Source: Brachynemurus nebulosus (taxonomy: Eukaryota; Arthropoda; Insecta; Neuroptera; Myrmeleontidae). Taken from it: a stretch of 64,000 nt of DNA. Below the pieces are notes generated by a model. The model saw only the letters and a program-made list of their open reading frames with translations, had not been told where the DNA came from and did no database searches. The stretch spans positions 170,783,498 through 170,847,497 of the forward strand of contig JAPWDM010000001.1 of assembly GCA_035578155.1 (NCBI GenBank). Direction: 5' to 3'. Made by a program: the position numbers and the translations under genes. Within the stretch, counting starts at the first letter, position 1, and each line of letters starts with the position of its first letter. Positions 24,241 through 36,411 of this stretch are shown here, piece by piece.

Positions 24241-25333
24241 AACCTTGAATTTAACTTGATTACATAATTTCGAAGCTGCGAATAAAAGTTAAGATATATA
24301 GGTACCCAATGATTGAGATAAACTTTTTTTTAATGATTCAAAAATCTTCTTCTTCTTAGCCCCTTTTCCCCAATTAAATTCCCCCCAAAAAATTGTCAAA
24401 CGAAATCATATGACTTACACGTTGCTCTAATTTATTGTACCCTTTATTAATGTATATCTATACCAAAATTCTCGTTGAAAATAATGTCAGCTCTTGTAGA
24501 CGAACCCTTATCAGAGTTTCACTTTTGTTTTATGCGAAAAATTTCGTTGGCGATGACGGAAACCTTTTTCTGTCCACCCTCATGTGAAACATAAATACCG
24601 TAAATCTTCAAAAAACATTTATCTTAATACTCTTTTCATCAAATCATAAATTTACATTTACATTTTTATTGAATTCAACGCAGCAACACAACGACACAGG
24701 GATATCGGTTTGGAGAGGGGGGTGGAGGTGTGATCGGTATGAGACTACAACATGTCAGTATTGTGTATGGTATTATCAACATAATATGTGTGTATTATTT
24801 CGGGCTTGTTTTTTGAATTATGACTTATTTAAAAATTTACATATATAAACATAAAACATGGTGTAACAGTAAAAATTCGTTATGGATTTGGTTCGTATTT
24901 GTTCGGTTGTATCTGAATGGATTTGTTTTCTGTTATTGTTTTTTACTCTTTTCAGCTGTTATTTATATATTTCGTTATTTTGTGAATTGAAACAAAACAC
25001 ATAAAAATTTGGTAAAATCTCTGCATTTGTTATTTTATTACTGCATGCAGGTGATATAATCAGTAAGCGGTTCAACAAACAATCGAATTTTGTTTGTAGG
25101 AAAATCATAAAGTAATGTAAATAATTACTTTTTTTAATAGAATTTTTAGTTACGGTATAATTAGGAAGACTCTATGAAATGAACTTTTTTGGAAGAAAGA
25201 GATATGAGGTAGAAAAGGTGACTGTAATTTTTTGAAAGCTAAAAGGGCCTATTCAATGTTGGCATTAATTTAACAAAATGGACATTTTTAATAATAATCA
25301 AATCATATTTGCCTTATGTTACTTTATAGACGA
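24241..25333. other. Unannotated stretch
   Basis: Nothing beyond AT-rich sequence and a small G-rich patch near 24715 is visible. Confidence 0.5.
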
Positions 25334-25829
25334 GGAACTTACCTTTAAAAAGATGCTTAGAAATTGAAAAAGTGATCACGAGCGTTCTAGTGGCTGGTTT
25401 TTTTTTAATCGATGCAGAATTTAAAATAAAATATAAAATTCAAACACATACTATTTTTTGATTAAACCACGGCTTTAATGCTAAAAATTGATAAAAATAA
25501 ATAATTTCACAAGTATTCTTATAAATGTTTGATTTTAGTCTACGTATTCATTCTAAAATATCATATTTGCCAATAGTTTTTTCTCTCTCTAAAAAAATGT
25601 TATAAACTTTCTTTTTATATATGCTTTTAAAATACTACTAATACAACATTTATACATGTATCTTACCTATTATTTTCATTAATTTCAACTTTTCACAATG
25701 ACGCCGGCATTTGATATAAAAATAGTATAAGAATTTTTTATTCCTTTTTAAATTTTGAATCGATTAAAAGAAAAATCAGCCACTAGAACGCTCGTGGTCG
25801 CTTTTTGTTAAAAATTAGGGTTAAGTTCC
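25334..25829. mobile_element. Fold-back MITE-like element, 496 bp
   Basis: The arms share CACGAGCGTTCTAGTGGCTG and the adjacent AATCGAT block in inverted orientation. Weaker similarity continues outward to GGAACTTA at both extremes. The interior is AT-rich and non-coding. The TSD is unclear. Confidence 0.7.
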
Positions 25830-26348
25830 ACATCTATTTAGAGTTGATTTAAATTTTAAACTGCTACAGGAATTCTATAAAAATTTTGGTAAAAAATACT
25901 AGTACCTATTTTATATTAACCGGTGGGCACACCACTAACAGCGGAGAAAAGTTGGGCACTAATTTAAGACTTTGGTTATGTCTTCAGTTTTTTTTTTATG
26001 CAGTTAGCATAAAAAAGAAGTTAAGCTAATCAACAATAATAATAATTATTATTATTGTTTTTTAAATATTACTTAAATGTCTTACTTGCGAAAGGATAAA
26101 TTTATTATATTTTATTTCCGATTGTTTTCAACTAAATGAAATTAACGTTTGTCAGGGTTGTTGAAAAAAAAATGGCGGGCCCTCGGGAATAAGTCTAATT
26201 TTTTTGCAATTTTTGTCCCCAAAGAGAAATGACGAGCAAAAAAAAAAACTCCTTTTGATTTTTCTCGAATTCTTTACCGACAACTGCGAATTCCTTTTTT
26301 CAGCTCGGGCCTTGGGGCTGGAGTCCCAGCTACCACACCCTCTCGTTA
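25830..26348. other. Unannotated stretch with a possible repeat fragment
   Basis: The part around 26160-26340 (GGGCCCTCGGGAATAAG, TGACGAGCAAAAAAAAAAA, then GCTCGGGCC) shows limited inverted resemblance to 60870-60990, where TTTTTTTGCTCGTCA and GCGGGGCTCGCCC occur at comparable spacing. I regard this as a possible shared old repeat, not proven. Confidence 0.35.
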
Positions 26349-26356
26349 GATCTAAC

Positions 26357-26550
26357 CAGTGTTGGCATTTTTGTTTCTAAGTTATGTAATCAAAGTTTGA
26401 CAAATTGGAGTATTTTTTAGTATTTTTTGAAAAACTATGAAACAGCCCAAAAATACAGTTAAAGCAGCAAGAAAAAGAAAAAATTATTTCAAATATTTCA
26501 TTGAAAATTATGTCAAGCATACTATAATTATGTTACAAATGTCAACACTG
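26357..26550. mobile_element. hAT MITE, 194 bp, with perfect 8-bp TSD
   Basis: The ends CAGTGTTGGCATTTTTGT and the inverted CAGTGTTGACATTTGT are flanked by the identical octamer GATCTAAC (26349-26356 and 26551-26558). CAGTG termini and an 8-bp duplication are diagnostic of hAT elements. The intact TSD suggests a fairly recent insertion. Confidence 0.9.
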
Positions 26551-26684
26551 GATCTAACGTTTGTCAAACACTAAACCAACTCTGGATATAAAAATGGATA
26601 TATTTCAATGACCGTGTATATACAGTCGTCCTATCAAAAACAAACTTTTTTCCTATTCCTAAGGGTATAATTCAGCCAACAGTA

Positions 26685-27999
26685 GGGGAGAGGTGTGTCA
26701 GTAGTAACAAAAAAAATATACAGGCTAGTAACTTTATATTTATTAGTCACAGGGAATTAAATTTTTGGTACAAGATACGGACATCTTTTAGGTTTTGAAC
26801 GACCTGCACAATAATATTCTATGTTGGTTCATAACTGAAATAACTGCATTTATGTGGACAATACTGTAATGTTGCAATAGTCACCGTCAGAGGACCAAGT
26901 GTTACAAGGTTTAGGTTCAGTTGTAACACTCATTATTTAGTGGAATTTACATGTTCGTTATTGTAATTAATTTGGTTTCCAAAATTCTTCCTTACATATT
27001 GAGTGAGTAAGGTGACAAATGCCATAGTCTCTGGCAACAGGCCGGATTTCTTTTTTCCTTCTATTACTCTTCTAACGACATTCAGGTATACATTATCGAA
27101 TACGGTTCCTATCCTAGTTTATGTTTTGCTTTATATAGCATTTTTTTTATTTGTAAAACAGCGTTAATTAGATTAAGGACTGATCCAACAATCAAAAGTA
27201 ATCGTGGTAGCTTTGAATCTAACGATAACCGTAACCGAAAATCGATATAAAAAAGAAACGGATTTTTCCAAAGTATAACCATTGATGGAAGGTATTTTTC
27301 TTTTCTTTTTTAAATTATTAATCGAAACTGTTTGTTTTTGTTTAACATAAATTTTTAACACAATACAAAACATTATTTAGAAAAATAATAATGTAAACTA
27401 AAAAATATTTTATTAGCCATAAAATTTAAAATTAATCCTCAAAAATTAGAATTCTGAAAAACTGTAGAGTTTTTAAACAGTATTGGAAACCCTATACTCA
27501 CTCTCGGCTCTGTGTGCTCAGTTCCTTAAATTTAAAATACTAAAAAGGAAAATTGTGAATATATAAATCTACTGGAATATCAATTGTCACATGTTACAAT
27601 TGACACTACTGAATTTGTTACAATTGTTCCAGTGCTCTTTAATTTTATAAAAAAATTCGTAAAATTTTAACTATGATTAAAAAAGCGAAATTACCTATTT
27701 GATAATATTATTTGTTTGCTTGTGTTTCCAATAAAATCATTTTACTTCCAAGTGATAAGGTATTTTCTGTAAAAATCAAAAAATTGTGAACCAACTCAAA
27801 ATTTACAATCAGCTTATATCGATACATTTGGCATTGCTGAGAGAAAACCGCCACATGGTATTAACTGAAAGTTTTGTCAGTAAAGCACAACTTTAGGAGC
27901 CACCTTATGATACGCAATACTCCTCAGTAGGATTGATAGTTGTCTCGCAGATTTCAAAGTTACAATTGACCCACTGTTACTACTGACACACCTCTCCTC
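26685..27999. mobile_element. TA-flanked non-autonomous DNA transposon, 1315 bp
   Basis: The left end GGGGAGAGGTGTGTCAGTAG and the inverted right end GAGGAGAGGTGTGTCAGTAG differ at one base; TA lies outside both (26683-26684, 28000-28001). The subterminal word GTTAC/GTAAC next to TGACAC or ACAATTG recurs inside near 26898, 26921, 27590 and 27615. There is no transposase. Confidence 0.85.
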
Positions 28000-28001
28000 T
28001 A

Positions 28002-28602
28002 CCACTTAATATAGTAATTTCATACTCTTAATTGTTTAATGTTTAAACTAAATTTTATAAAAGTATAGATGAAATTAAAAATGAATGAAAAAGATAGAAT
28101 TTCATAATTCAACTAAATTATCTACAAATATTATTTCTACAATTCTATTTCTAAATTTCGATCCATTCAAACTACTCTATTGCGTTCTATGCAAACCTCA
28201 TTAAGAATATTTTCAAATAAAAAAATGGTATTTACAATATTTAAATTTCCTTAGAAATATGTTATAATTACATTGTACCTACTTTTTTTTCTCGAGCAAC
28301 AGAGAAAAAACCATTTTTCCGTTAAAATATGCAAATTAGCGATGCCGGAAAAGAGAACCTTATTAGTATTAAATCAAAATAACTGTAGAAAAACTTTTGA
28401 AAAGGAATTTTTAATGTTATTAAATCAAACACGACATCAAAAAACATGTAGCGTATCGTAAATGAATGCATTTTATTTACCGCCATGATCGAGCGAGTCG
28501 ATGGGTTGGGGGGGGGGGTGAACAGTCAAGTCGAGTTTGTGTCGCGTTGATGCAATGTATACATAGTATGTAAAAAGTGCAATGTAACGTATTTATAGTA
28601 CC
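28002..28602. other. Unannotated stretch with a G-rich run
   Basis: There is no gene. A G10 tract sits near 28508. The short open frame at 28273-28461 resembles nothing known. Confidence 0.5.
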
Positions 28603-28604
28603 TA

Positions 28605-28820
28605 CACGGAGAGAAAATGCCTATAAAAATTACTGTGCTCATACTACAATCGACGTGTAACAGGCGAACATATCCAATTTTTGTACGGTAAAATTATAAA
28701 AATTACAATAATATAACTATAATTTTTATAATTTTACCGTACAAAAATTGGATATGTTCGCCTGTTACACGTCGATTGTAGTATGAGCACAGTAATTTTT
28801 ATAGGAATTTTCTCTCCGTG
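28605..28820. mobile_element. Near-perfect palindromic TA MITE, 216 bp (CACGGAGAG family)
   Basis: The arms, beginning CACGGAGAGAAAATGCCTAT, pair almost perfectly over about 100 bp around a very short centre near 28712. TA is duplicated outside (28603-28604, 28821-28822). It shares the internal word AAAAATTACTGTGCTC and the block CGAACATATCCAATTTTTGT with the element at 48846-49185. Confidence 0.9.
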
Positions 28821-29111
28821 TATGTTGTATCTATCTAGTATTAATAATACCTACAATAACACTGAGCTATTTATTTATTATGCGACCGAATGAATTTAAT
28901 ATTCGTCGTGTACAGTTATCATCCGGGATTCTTTAACATTATCAGGTGTCCCGTTCAAAATTTTCAAAAAACTCTTTAAAAGGTATTTTTAAATTTGAAT
29001 TGTAACTTTCGCAAAGCTTTTTCAGAAACTAATAACAACTTGCCCTGATAACTTATGGACTGGGTACGAAGTAGATTCAATTCCCAATGAGTAGCGAGAT
29101 AATTCCTTTAA

Positions 29112-29398
29112 GGCGATTCTCCTATAGTTCTTTCGATGCGTCTACACGTGCTGAGTCTATCCTATAAATTTCAAGTGAATCGGTCAAACCATTCTCAATG
29201 GAGACCGTTTCTTCGAGGAGGGTGTCTTCGGATTAGAACTTACGTACTAATTAAGATTTTTATTTGAAATTTGTTTCACATACCCTTGGAATAGTAATAT
29301 ATAAATGATGAAAAACTCAAAGTTCTATCTTTTCATTGTTCGTCAAAAAAATTCCTAAAAAATGCTTAAAAAACAGACTGTAACATGGGAGAACCGCC
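29112..29398. mobile_element. TTAA-flanked MITE, 287 bp
   Basis: The ends GGCGATTCTCCTAT and the inverted GGCGGTTCTCCCAT are flanked by TTAA on both sides (29108-29111, 29399-29402). There is no coding sequence. TTAA targeting suggests a piggyBac-related mechanism, although the GG start is not the usual CCC. Confidence 0.75.
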
Positions 29399-29956
29399 TT
29401 AAGAAGGTAGCTGTAGGCATATATTAGGGTGTTTTATTTTGTAAGCAAAAAAAATAAAATGTCAAATTTTTGCAGACTGCTTATGCCCCGAGTCTCAGTG
29501 ATATAAAAAATATATATGCCAAATTTCAAGAAGATTGGCTAATATTTAGAAGTTGCACACTTTGATCAGTTTTGTAAAAGTATTGTAAAGAATTGTTTCT
29601 GTTATTCGTCCCTGACCGATTAGACCCTCACATGGCTCTAATCGTTTCATTTCCTTTTTCTTTGTAGGTTTGGTTTCTAAATTTTTAGTCATATTTTACT
29701 TATCAGTCTGAGTAAAACGTCCGTCCAAAAATCCAAAAGACAATTCCAAAAGACAAAGAAAGTTTCTAGCAAATACGAAAGATGCTTTAGGTGATTAGCA
29801 AATATAAGAGCACTTATTAATATCTACATCTGAGTAAGTGCTCAGAAATTAGCGTATCCAAATCATTATTTGGAGCTCATCGACTCACAATTGCCTCGTG
29901 CACAAAGTGAACCTATATGAGGCTGACAAAATGTCAAACACGTTTCATTTATTTAA

Positions 29957-30187
29957 CCTTTTCGCGCCGAAGATCGTATATTCCCGTAATAAAAAAATGT
30001 GACAAATAGTCGAAGACCGTATTTATCCGACTTATAATAAAGAAGTTTTTTTTCCAAAAAGTATTTTTTACAAGTATATAATTACCAAATTTATATTGTA
30101 CTTTGGAAGACCGTACGATTCCGCAAACCTCGAAAACTGCCCGTCTTATGGGCATACTTAATAGGAAAATAGCACGTCGCGAAAGGG
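29957..30187. mobile_element. TTAA-flanked piggyBac-like MITE, 231 bp
   Basis: Ends CCTTTTCGCGCCG and inverted CCCTTTCGCGACG with TTAA on both sides (29953-29956, 30188-30191). Internally GAAGACCGTA and GAAGATCGTA recur. No transposase is present. It is nested within the 29427-34268 element. Confidence 0.8.
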
Positions 30188-30791
30188 TTAATTATCATGA
30201 ATCAGAATATTCAGCTTTTTGGAAATTGAATGAAGTTTAGTGAAGAGGACAATTTTAAGTGCATAGTTAGCCTTTACCATCCACCATGCTTGATGTAGAG
30301 CCACTGGGATCCTGAAACTGAAGTCGTTTTTAGACCAGCCACCGAGGTACAGGAGTGAGAGTTGTAATAATTTTTTTGTAGTCTTCTTTTGCATAACTTC
30401 CATTTTTTAAGACATTTTGAATGTAGTTAAACATTTCGACTTGTTATTCTTCTAGAAAACCTTGAATGCGATTTTCCTCATCCAGCATTGTCGTATATGA
30501 CTCCTTGTTAAATGAAGCTCACAGACTTTGGAACTTCCCAAAAGTTAGGACCACTTGATTCTATGCTACATCACATTTCTCAGACACTCCTTTCAATATT
30601 ATTTATATATTAGTACATGAGAATTCCATTAGTACAAAGTACTGCAATATTAGCAATTTCATTAGTTAGAGAAAAAAGTGATTAATGTGTGCAACCCCTA
30701 AATATTATCCAATTTTCTTGAAATTTGGCATAATATATGTCTTTTACATCACTGAGACTCGGGGTGTAAGCAAAGTCATATGAAAACCACA

Positions 30792-33700
30792 CACTGATAA
30801 AAATGGGGGTAAATTTACATTATTTTTACATAAAAAATAAGGTAAAAATAAGGTAATTTTAATGCAAAAATATTCGCCACATAAAATTTACTGAATTTTT
30901 ACAAAAATTCTGCAAAAGTATGGAAATTTCCAACTTAAAATTCCATTTTTGTGTAGTTTTACATTTTTTTTAAGGAAAAATACTTTTTTAAAATCTGAAA
31001 TTACAAAATTAACCGTTAAAAATGTAAATTTACACAATGATTACGTAATAATACAATATTTGTGTAAAATCACATAACTTTTGTGTATTTACGACGTCAT
31101 GATCATGCGCATTTTATTATTCATCATGTTTATTCTGTATGGCGTCCTCGAATATATCTACGTGTATTATAAAGATTGTGTTTTCTAACTGTTTAAATTA
31201 ATGTAATTAATAGTAATTATACATTTTTGTTTGATTAATACACTGCTTTAAAAAATTACAATTTTTTAAATAAATAATAAATTAAAAGTATAAACTTATA
31301 AATTTGTGTATAAAAAAAACATTGTGTAAAAATTGTAGGTTGTGTGTCCGTGAATGTGCATTTTTCTTTGTTGAAATATGGCATGAATCTGTCGTAAAAA
31401 AATTAGTGATATTTTGTGTTTATGTGTAAAATAAAATAATATAAAAGTGACTTTGGTTATTTTAAATATGTGTATTATTGGTTATTATTGTTATTATTTT
31501 TAAAGAATTTCCTTGTTCAATTTCTAAATTTAAATTTTCTCCTCAAAAGTATATACCTAACCTTATTAGCTGATGTAAAAATTATAACTTAATTATGTGT
31601 TAAAATTAAGATAAGTTACTGCAATGTTAACAATAAATTGTTTTCATGATACACATAAAGAAAATTCACAAACTGTATGTATATTAAGGGGGTATTCTAC
31701 TCTAGAGGTTCGATTTTAAGGTGATTTTACGGGCGTAATCAAAAAAAAAAAGAAAAACAGTAAACATTTTTAGGACTCATTTTTTACCAGTTTTTTATTA
31801 ATATTTAAAAAGTATAAAAATGTATAACAATTTTTAAAAAAATTCAAAATTGAAATCGGTACATGCCGGCAAAGTGGGGAATGAAAAAAAAGGTGTCTCT
31901 TGGTTGACGTGATTCCAACTCCCTTGGTGATCTAAAACATAAAATTTTAGTTAATTCTTAATAAACAAGGATGCATAGTTAGTTGGACGTAACCGATTTG
32001 GAGAAATAAATTTTTTCACAAGGTGGAGTCTATTGAAAATAAAATAATTTTTTCGTCTCCTTTTTTCAACTTCGAAAATTTTTTAAAAATAGTAAAAAAT
32101 AATCCCAAAAACCCCTACATCGGATTAATTTGGATAGTATTAAGAAGGTCTGTACCAAATTTCAAGTAAATTGGTGCATTAAAATTTGAGATATCATGTC
32201 AACCGTATCGAAAAAAGTAGTTTCGAGTAATTTATATAAAAATTTTAATTTAACACTGAAAAGATACACAGTACATAGGGAAAAAATAACCATAACTCCG
32301 AAAATAATTCGAATTTCCGTAAACCCTTTTAGAGGCTTATTCTTAAAGTTCTGAGCTTTGAAAATATTAAAAAGAGAAAATCGATTTTTTTTAATTTCTG
32401 GACTAAAATATCCCCTTAAAGAAGTTCAAGATAATTGAGGATATCTACAAAGGTACAGGAGTTGATGAGATGAGAAACTGAGCTTAAAATGGTTAGCGTC
32501 TTTGTACGTTACAGACATAAAATCGAAACAATTTTTAAAAGTAAATATTTTAACAGCTATAAATAATTTAAGTAGGTACATACACGGAATTCAATTTAAT
32601 AAATTTTCAAAAAATGGCATATATATTTATAGGCAAAAGTATTTTAGAAAATAATGGGCTGATTTTTCTCTACCTCGTAATGAGATCAGTGGAAAATTAT
32701 GTTCAGATTTATGCAAGCAAAAATGTTATAAAACACTTTTAAATTACGAAAAATTGGTCTGCGAAAATATGTACAAAAATCCATTTCAAAATTAATTCAA
32801 GACCAAAATAATTACATCTGGAACCAAATCGGTGTTTATGTATAAGAATTTAATAAAAATAAAATAAAATAAATAATAATTATAAATCTGTATATACAGG
32901 AACTATAGAATCTTTTAAGTTAGGTATGTATTTTAAAATCACATGTTTCAAATATTATTTATCAAAATCATGAGACATTTATGGCGATATTACATTTTTT
33001 CGGGTCGGAGAAGTCGGACATTTTATACATGTAAAGTATACTCTTGGAATTATATACTTTAATAATATTTTTTGAAAGTTTCAGCGAAAAATTGCAAGCA
33101 TTTTCAAAATTACGCTTGTAAATTTTTTTTAATCAAAATATATTACAGCTTGAAAAGCAGTTAACTGATCGGCCTGAAAATTTTAATTTTTTTTTTCTGC
33201 ATAACAACAATCACAGAACAGATTATGATTTGATGATTTCAGATGTAGCATCTTTTTCCGTAAAAAAACCGTAAAAAACTGAACAAAAAATTGTCCAATT
33301 CCTTTTATTCTATTCCATTTTATGGGTACTGTTGTTTAGAAGAAAATATTAAAATTTTGAATCGATCGATAAAATAGTTTTATGTTATCGTGCACGCCAC
33401 ACAAAAATTTTGTTTCCAGAAATTCAAATTCAGTTTTGACAAAGTGTATAATACCCATTAGAGTATCTGGCGTTATAATCATTTCAAAAATATTTGAGAA
33501 AATATTTTTCTGAAACTTTTAGATAATATTATTTAAATATACCTGATACTTTCCAATAAATCACTTTCTAGAAAGTCGATTTTCCTGACGCGGGAAAGTG
33601 TAATGTGACCTTAAAATATTAAGGTGATAAATTTCTATGTTTTCAAACACGTAAATAATTTATTATTGTTAATTGTTTATATTTTTGTATTATTTTACAA

Positions 33701-34244
33701 AAAAAAAATTACATTTACAAAAGCTATTACACTTTTATTTATAATTAACAATCGTTAATTGTAAAAGTAATCTAAAACTGGAAACAAGTATCTAATTGTT
33801 ACTGGTACATCTATAGATAATACATTGTAATATTACAAAAAATACTGTAATATTACAATATACTAGTGTAATAATACTATATAAACTTACAGATTTCATA
33901 TGTACTTTTGTAAACATACAATGTAAATTTGTAAAAACACCATGTAATTTTGTAAAAACACAGTGTAATTTTGTATAAATACAATGTATTTTTAAAATTT
34001 ACTGTGTAAATATACATAAACTTTACTGTAAAATTACAGTTTTTTATTTACATACTCCCCCTTAAATTACCTAAATATTAGTGTAAAATTACATGCATTT
34101 TTATGTAAAAAATTGTGTAAAATTACACATAAATATTACACGAATTATGTAAAATTACAGTCGTCTGTGAATTTACAGTACTTTTTATGTACAAAAGTAA
34201 CCAATGATATTTGCTGTAATTTTACACTGGAACTTTTTACCGTG
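30792..34244. mobile_element. CAC-ended element, 3453 bp, rich in TGTAAAATTACA-like words
   Basis: The left end CACTGATAAAAATG and the inverted right end CACGGTAAAAAGTTCC are followed on both sides by TAAA-TTACA words. The same dinucleotide, CA, lies outside each end (30790-30791, 34245-34246), where sister elements have TA. GTGTAAAATTAC-like words in both orientations crowd the two subterminal zones (about 30800-31100 and 33830-34230). It interrupts the right TIR of the 29427 element and itself carries the TTAA MITE at 31688-32415. No protein is encoded. Confidence 0.7.
31688..32415. mobile_element. TTAA-flanked MITE with GGGG ends, 728 bp
   Basis: Ends GGGGGTATTCTACTCTAGAG and inverted GGGGATATTTTAGTCCAG are bounded by TTAA (31684-31687, 32416-32419). 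A diverged relative lies at 3360-4145. The interior is AT-rich and non-coding. Confidence 0.75.
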
Positions 34245-34270
34245 CATCTTTGGAAAAATGAAACACCCTA

Positions 34271-34727
34271 GCATATATCTTCCAAATTCTAGCTTCCGAT
34301 AGTTTTCACTCCCAACATAATATAAACGTATAATGTAATGTATAATATGAGTTATTTATTATTTTTTTGCTTAAATGAAGCATACAAATAGTGATGTGAG
34401 TGGTGTTTACTACAGATAAAAAGTCTTAAAGACGTACAATATTTATTACAATTATATTAATATTTGAAAAATTAGATTATATTTGTAAAATTTTTGTCAA
34501 GTTGTAAATTTGGTTCATAATCACTGTGATCTTACTACTTATAAATAGTAACTTTGCACAAGCTAACTTCAGACAGTCTTTAATGTTTATTAGTTTTCAA
34601 ATCTTTTTGGGATTTCGAAGTCCAAGTTTTGTAACCTGTAAATACCATGCTTAAATATACACGGTATATACGACATACCAAATTACATAATAGTGTAAAT
34701 TAAGTTATAGAAGACTTAAATTGTAAA
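34271..34727. other. Unannotated AT-rich stretch
   Basis: Nothing is recognised in this stretch. Confidence 0.5.
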
Positions 34728-34872
34728 CACTGTTCATAATACAACTCGACTTATTGATAGACGATATGACATATAATCATTCTCATATCGTCATAGTATC
34801 ATACAAGAGTACGTATGACCTTGGATGCATATGTGGAGTTGATTGATAAGTCAAGTTTAATTGTGAACAGTG
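34728..34872. mobile_element. Small fold-back MITE, 145 bp
   Basis: The ends CACTGTTCATAAT and the inverted CACTGTTCACAATTAAACT extend to a shared GACTTAT block. A second nested inverted pair (ACGATATGA with TCATATCGT) sits inside. The TSD is not clear. Confidence 0.65.
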
Positions 34873-35977
34873 TATACAACTCAAATTCTCTGTAAATTAC
34901 GCCTGTACTTTCTACTACAACAACAACAAAAGGAAAAGTTTAACATTTTGTACAAATAAAAAGTTGTTTTTTTTAGAAAGCTTTATTGTTTTCTCTCATT
35001 TTTTCAGTATTAGTGGGTATGAACATTTATTTAAATATGATAAATGTATTACATTGTTATCAGTTACACAACATTCTAGAATGTTTAAACGGTGTTGTTC
35101 TAAACTGTCAAATTCTTTTTTGTTTTTGTTTTTAACGTTTAAAACATTTATGGGGGATTATTTCAAATCATATTGTTAGAGTACTTTTATTACTGCAAGA
35201 AGCTCAAAATTTGAAATGAGTGTAAATTTTGACTTAAAATATTTTTAAAAAATCTTTGATTAAAATATTCTCATTATTTGTGCCTTTTTCTACAATTTTG
35301 CACCATTGCAAAATAATAATAAAGAATTTAAATAATGTTCTTATCAAATTGAATTTAAATTCATTTTTTAAGCTATCAAAACGTTGTCTGTCAGTATTAA
35401 AATATCAAAAATATTATCATTTTTATTGAAAATTCAAAGATATACCATATTTTAATTATAAAATATATCAAATATTTTAAAATATATAAAAATTTTAAAT
35501 TAATTTATATAAAAAATAACATTACTTAAATGTGAATTTCAAAAATGTTTTCAACGTTAATAGGTGCAGGGAGCCGCATTTTTTTTAAAAAATATGTATC
35601 TGTCCATATTTTTTTTTTAAAGCTAATACATTTGTTAATAAGGTACGCACCTGAGTAACCCACTGATATGGTTAACGCTATCCAAAGCAACGACACAAGC
35701 TAATAGTTAATTTTTACAAATAATTTTTAAAGCAATTTCAAACATTTTGCGACATTAATAGCAATCAAAATATATTAACAAGTTAACAATATTCTGGGAT
35801 GTTAGCAATAAAGATCTCTGCAAAGCTGCAAAATTTAAATCGTCTTCTTTCATATGGTACGTTTAAAACTATGCAAATGAAAATATAGTTTTATTTAGAT
35901 TTAATAAAAATGATCATAAAGGTGCAAAAATGATGGCAATTTAATAACATGGCACTACTGTACAGCACAATACTAAC
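34873..35977. other. Unannotated stretch with a possible shared repeat
   Basis: No gene is present. The part at 35115-35310 resembles 47815-48020 in the same orientation. Shared landmarks are AACGTT followed by TTTATGGGG, TCATATTGTTAGA, then AAAATATTCT-ATTATTTGTG and CCTTTTT. This suggests a diverged interspersed repeat with undefined ends. Confidence 0.4.
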
Positions 35978-35979
35978 TA

Positions 35980-36347
35980 CACTCTAAGAAAAAAATGTAC
36001 CGTTTTACTACTATTATAGGAGGCAATTAAATGCCTTCTATAATGACAGTAACATTACAAACCGTAATGTACGAAGGTGAAAAATACACCATCATGGTGT
36101 AATTATTACTCACTCATATGTGTAGTTTTACACATGTCGTACGTAAAATTACGGTCCAGGTGTGTAATAGATTACGTTTTATTTGTGTATTAACTACACA
36201 ACAAGATGTAATTTTACACATTCAGTTCGCAATAGTGCGCAGTTAAACGTAAAATTACATCATATTAATGTATTTTTAAACCACGCCTGTACACCTGAAA
36301 ATGTAATTTTACACACTTATATAGTAATGTTTACACCCAGAAAAGTG
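35980..36347. mobile_element. Probable CAC-ended TA MITE, 368 bp, with TGTAATTTTACA words
   Basis: It starts CACTCTAAGAAAAAAATGTA after TA (35978-35979) and ends with AAAAGTG before TA (36348-36349). The TIR is short (CACT). The interior repeats GTAATTTTACAC and GTAAAATTAC words, as in the 30792 element. A hairpin (ATTATAGGAGGCAATT with AAATGCCTTCTATAAT) lies at about 36013-36044. Confidence 0.5.
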
Positions 36348-36362
36348 TAATATTAATCCAAC

Positions 36363-36411
36363 TGAATCACTCATTCTGATTCAATTCAACTGAATCAGTA
36401 TGAGTGATTCA
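36363..36411. repeat. 20-bp-stem inverted repeat
   Basis: TGAATCACTCATTCTGATTC is mirrored by GAATCAGTATGAGTGATTCA around a short spacer. It is a compact hairpin of unknown role in a zone rich in TGAATCA words. Confidence 0.7.

Larger units (their letters stand above)
29427..34268. mobile_element. TA-flanked element with about 140-bp TIRs, split by nested insertions
   Basis: The left terminus GGGTGTTTTATTTTGTAAGC pairs with the inverted right terminus GGGTGTTTCATTTTTCC; TA lies outside (29425-29426, 34269-34270). The TIR continues inward: CCCCGAGTCTCAGTGAT and GCCAAATTTCAAGAA-ATTGG occur on the left at 29490-29545 and inverted at 30710-30770. The right TIR is therefore cut in two by the 3453-bp insertion at 30792-34244. 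The body also holds a TTAA MITE (29957-30187). The empty element would be about 1.2 kb. Confidence 0.75.
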
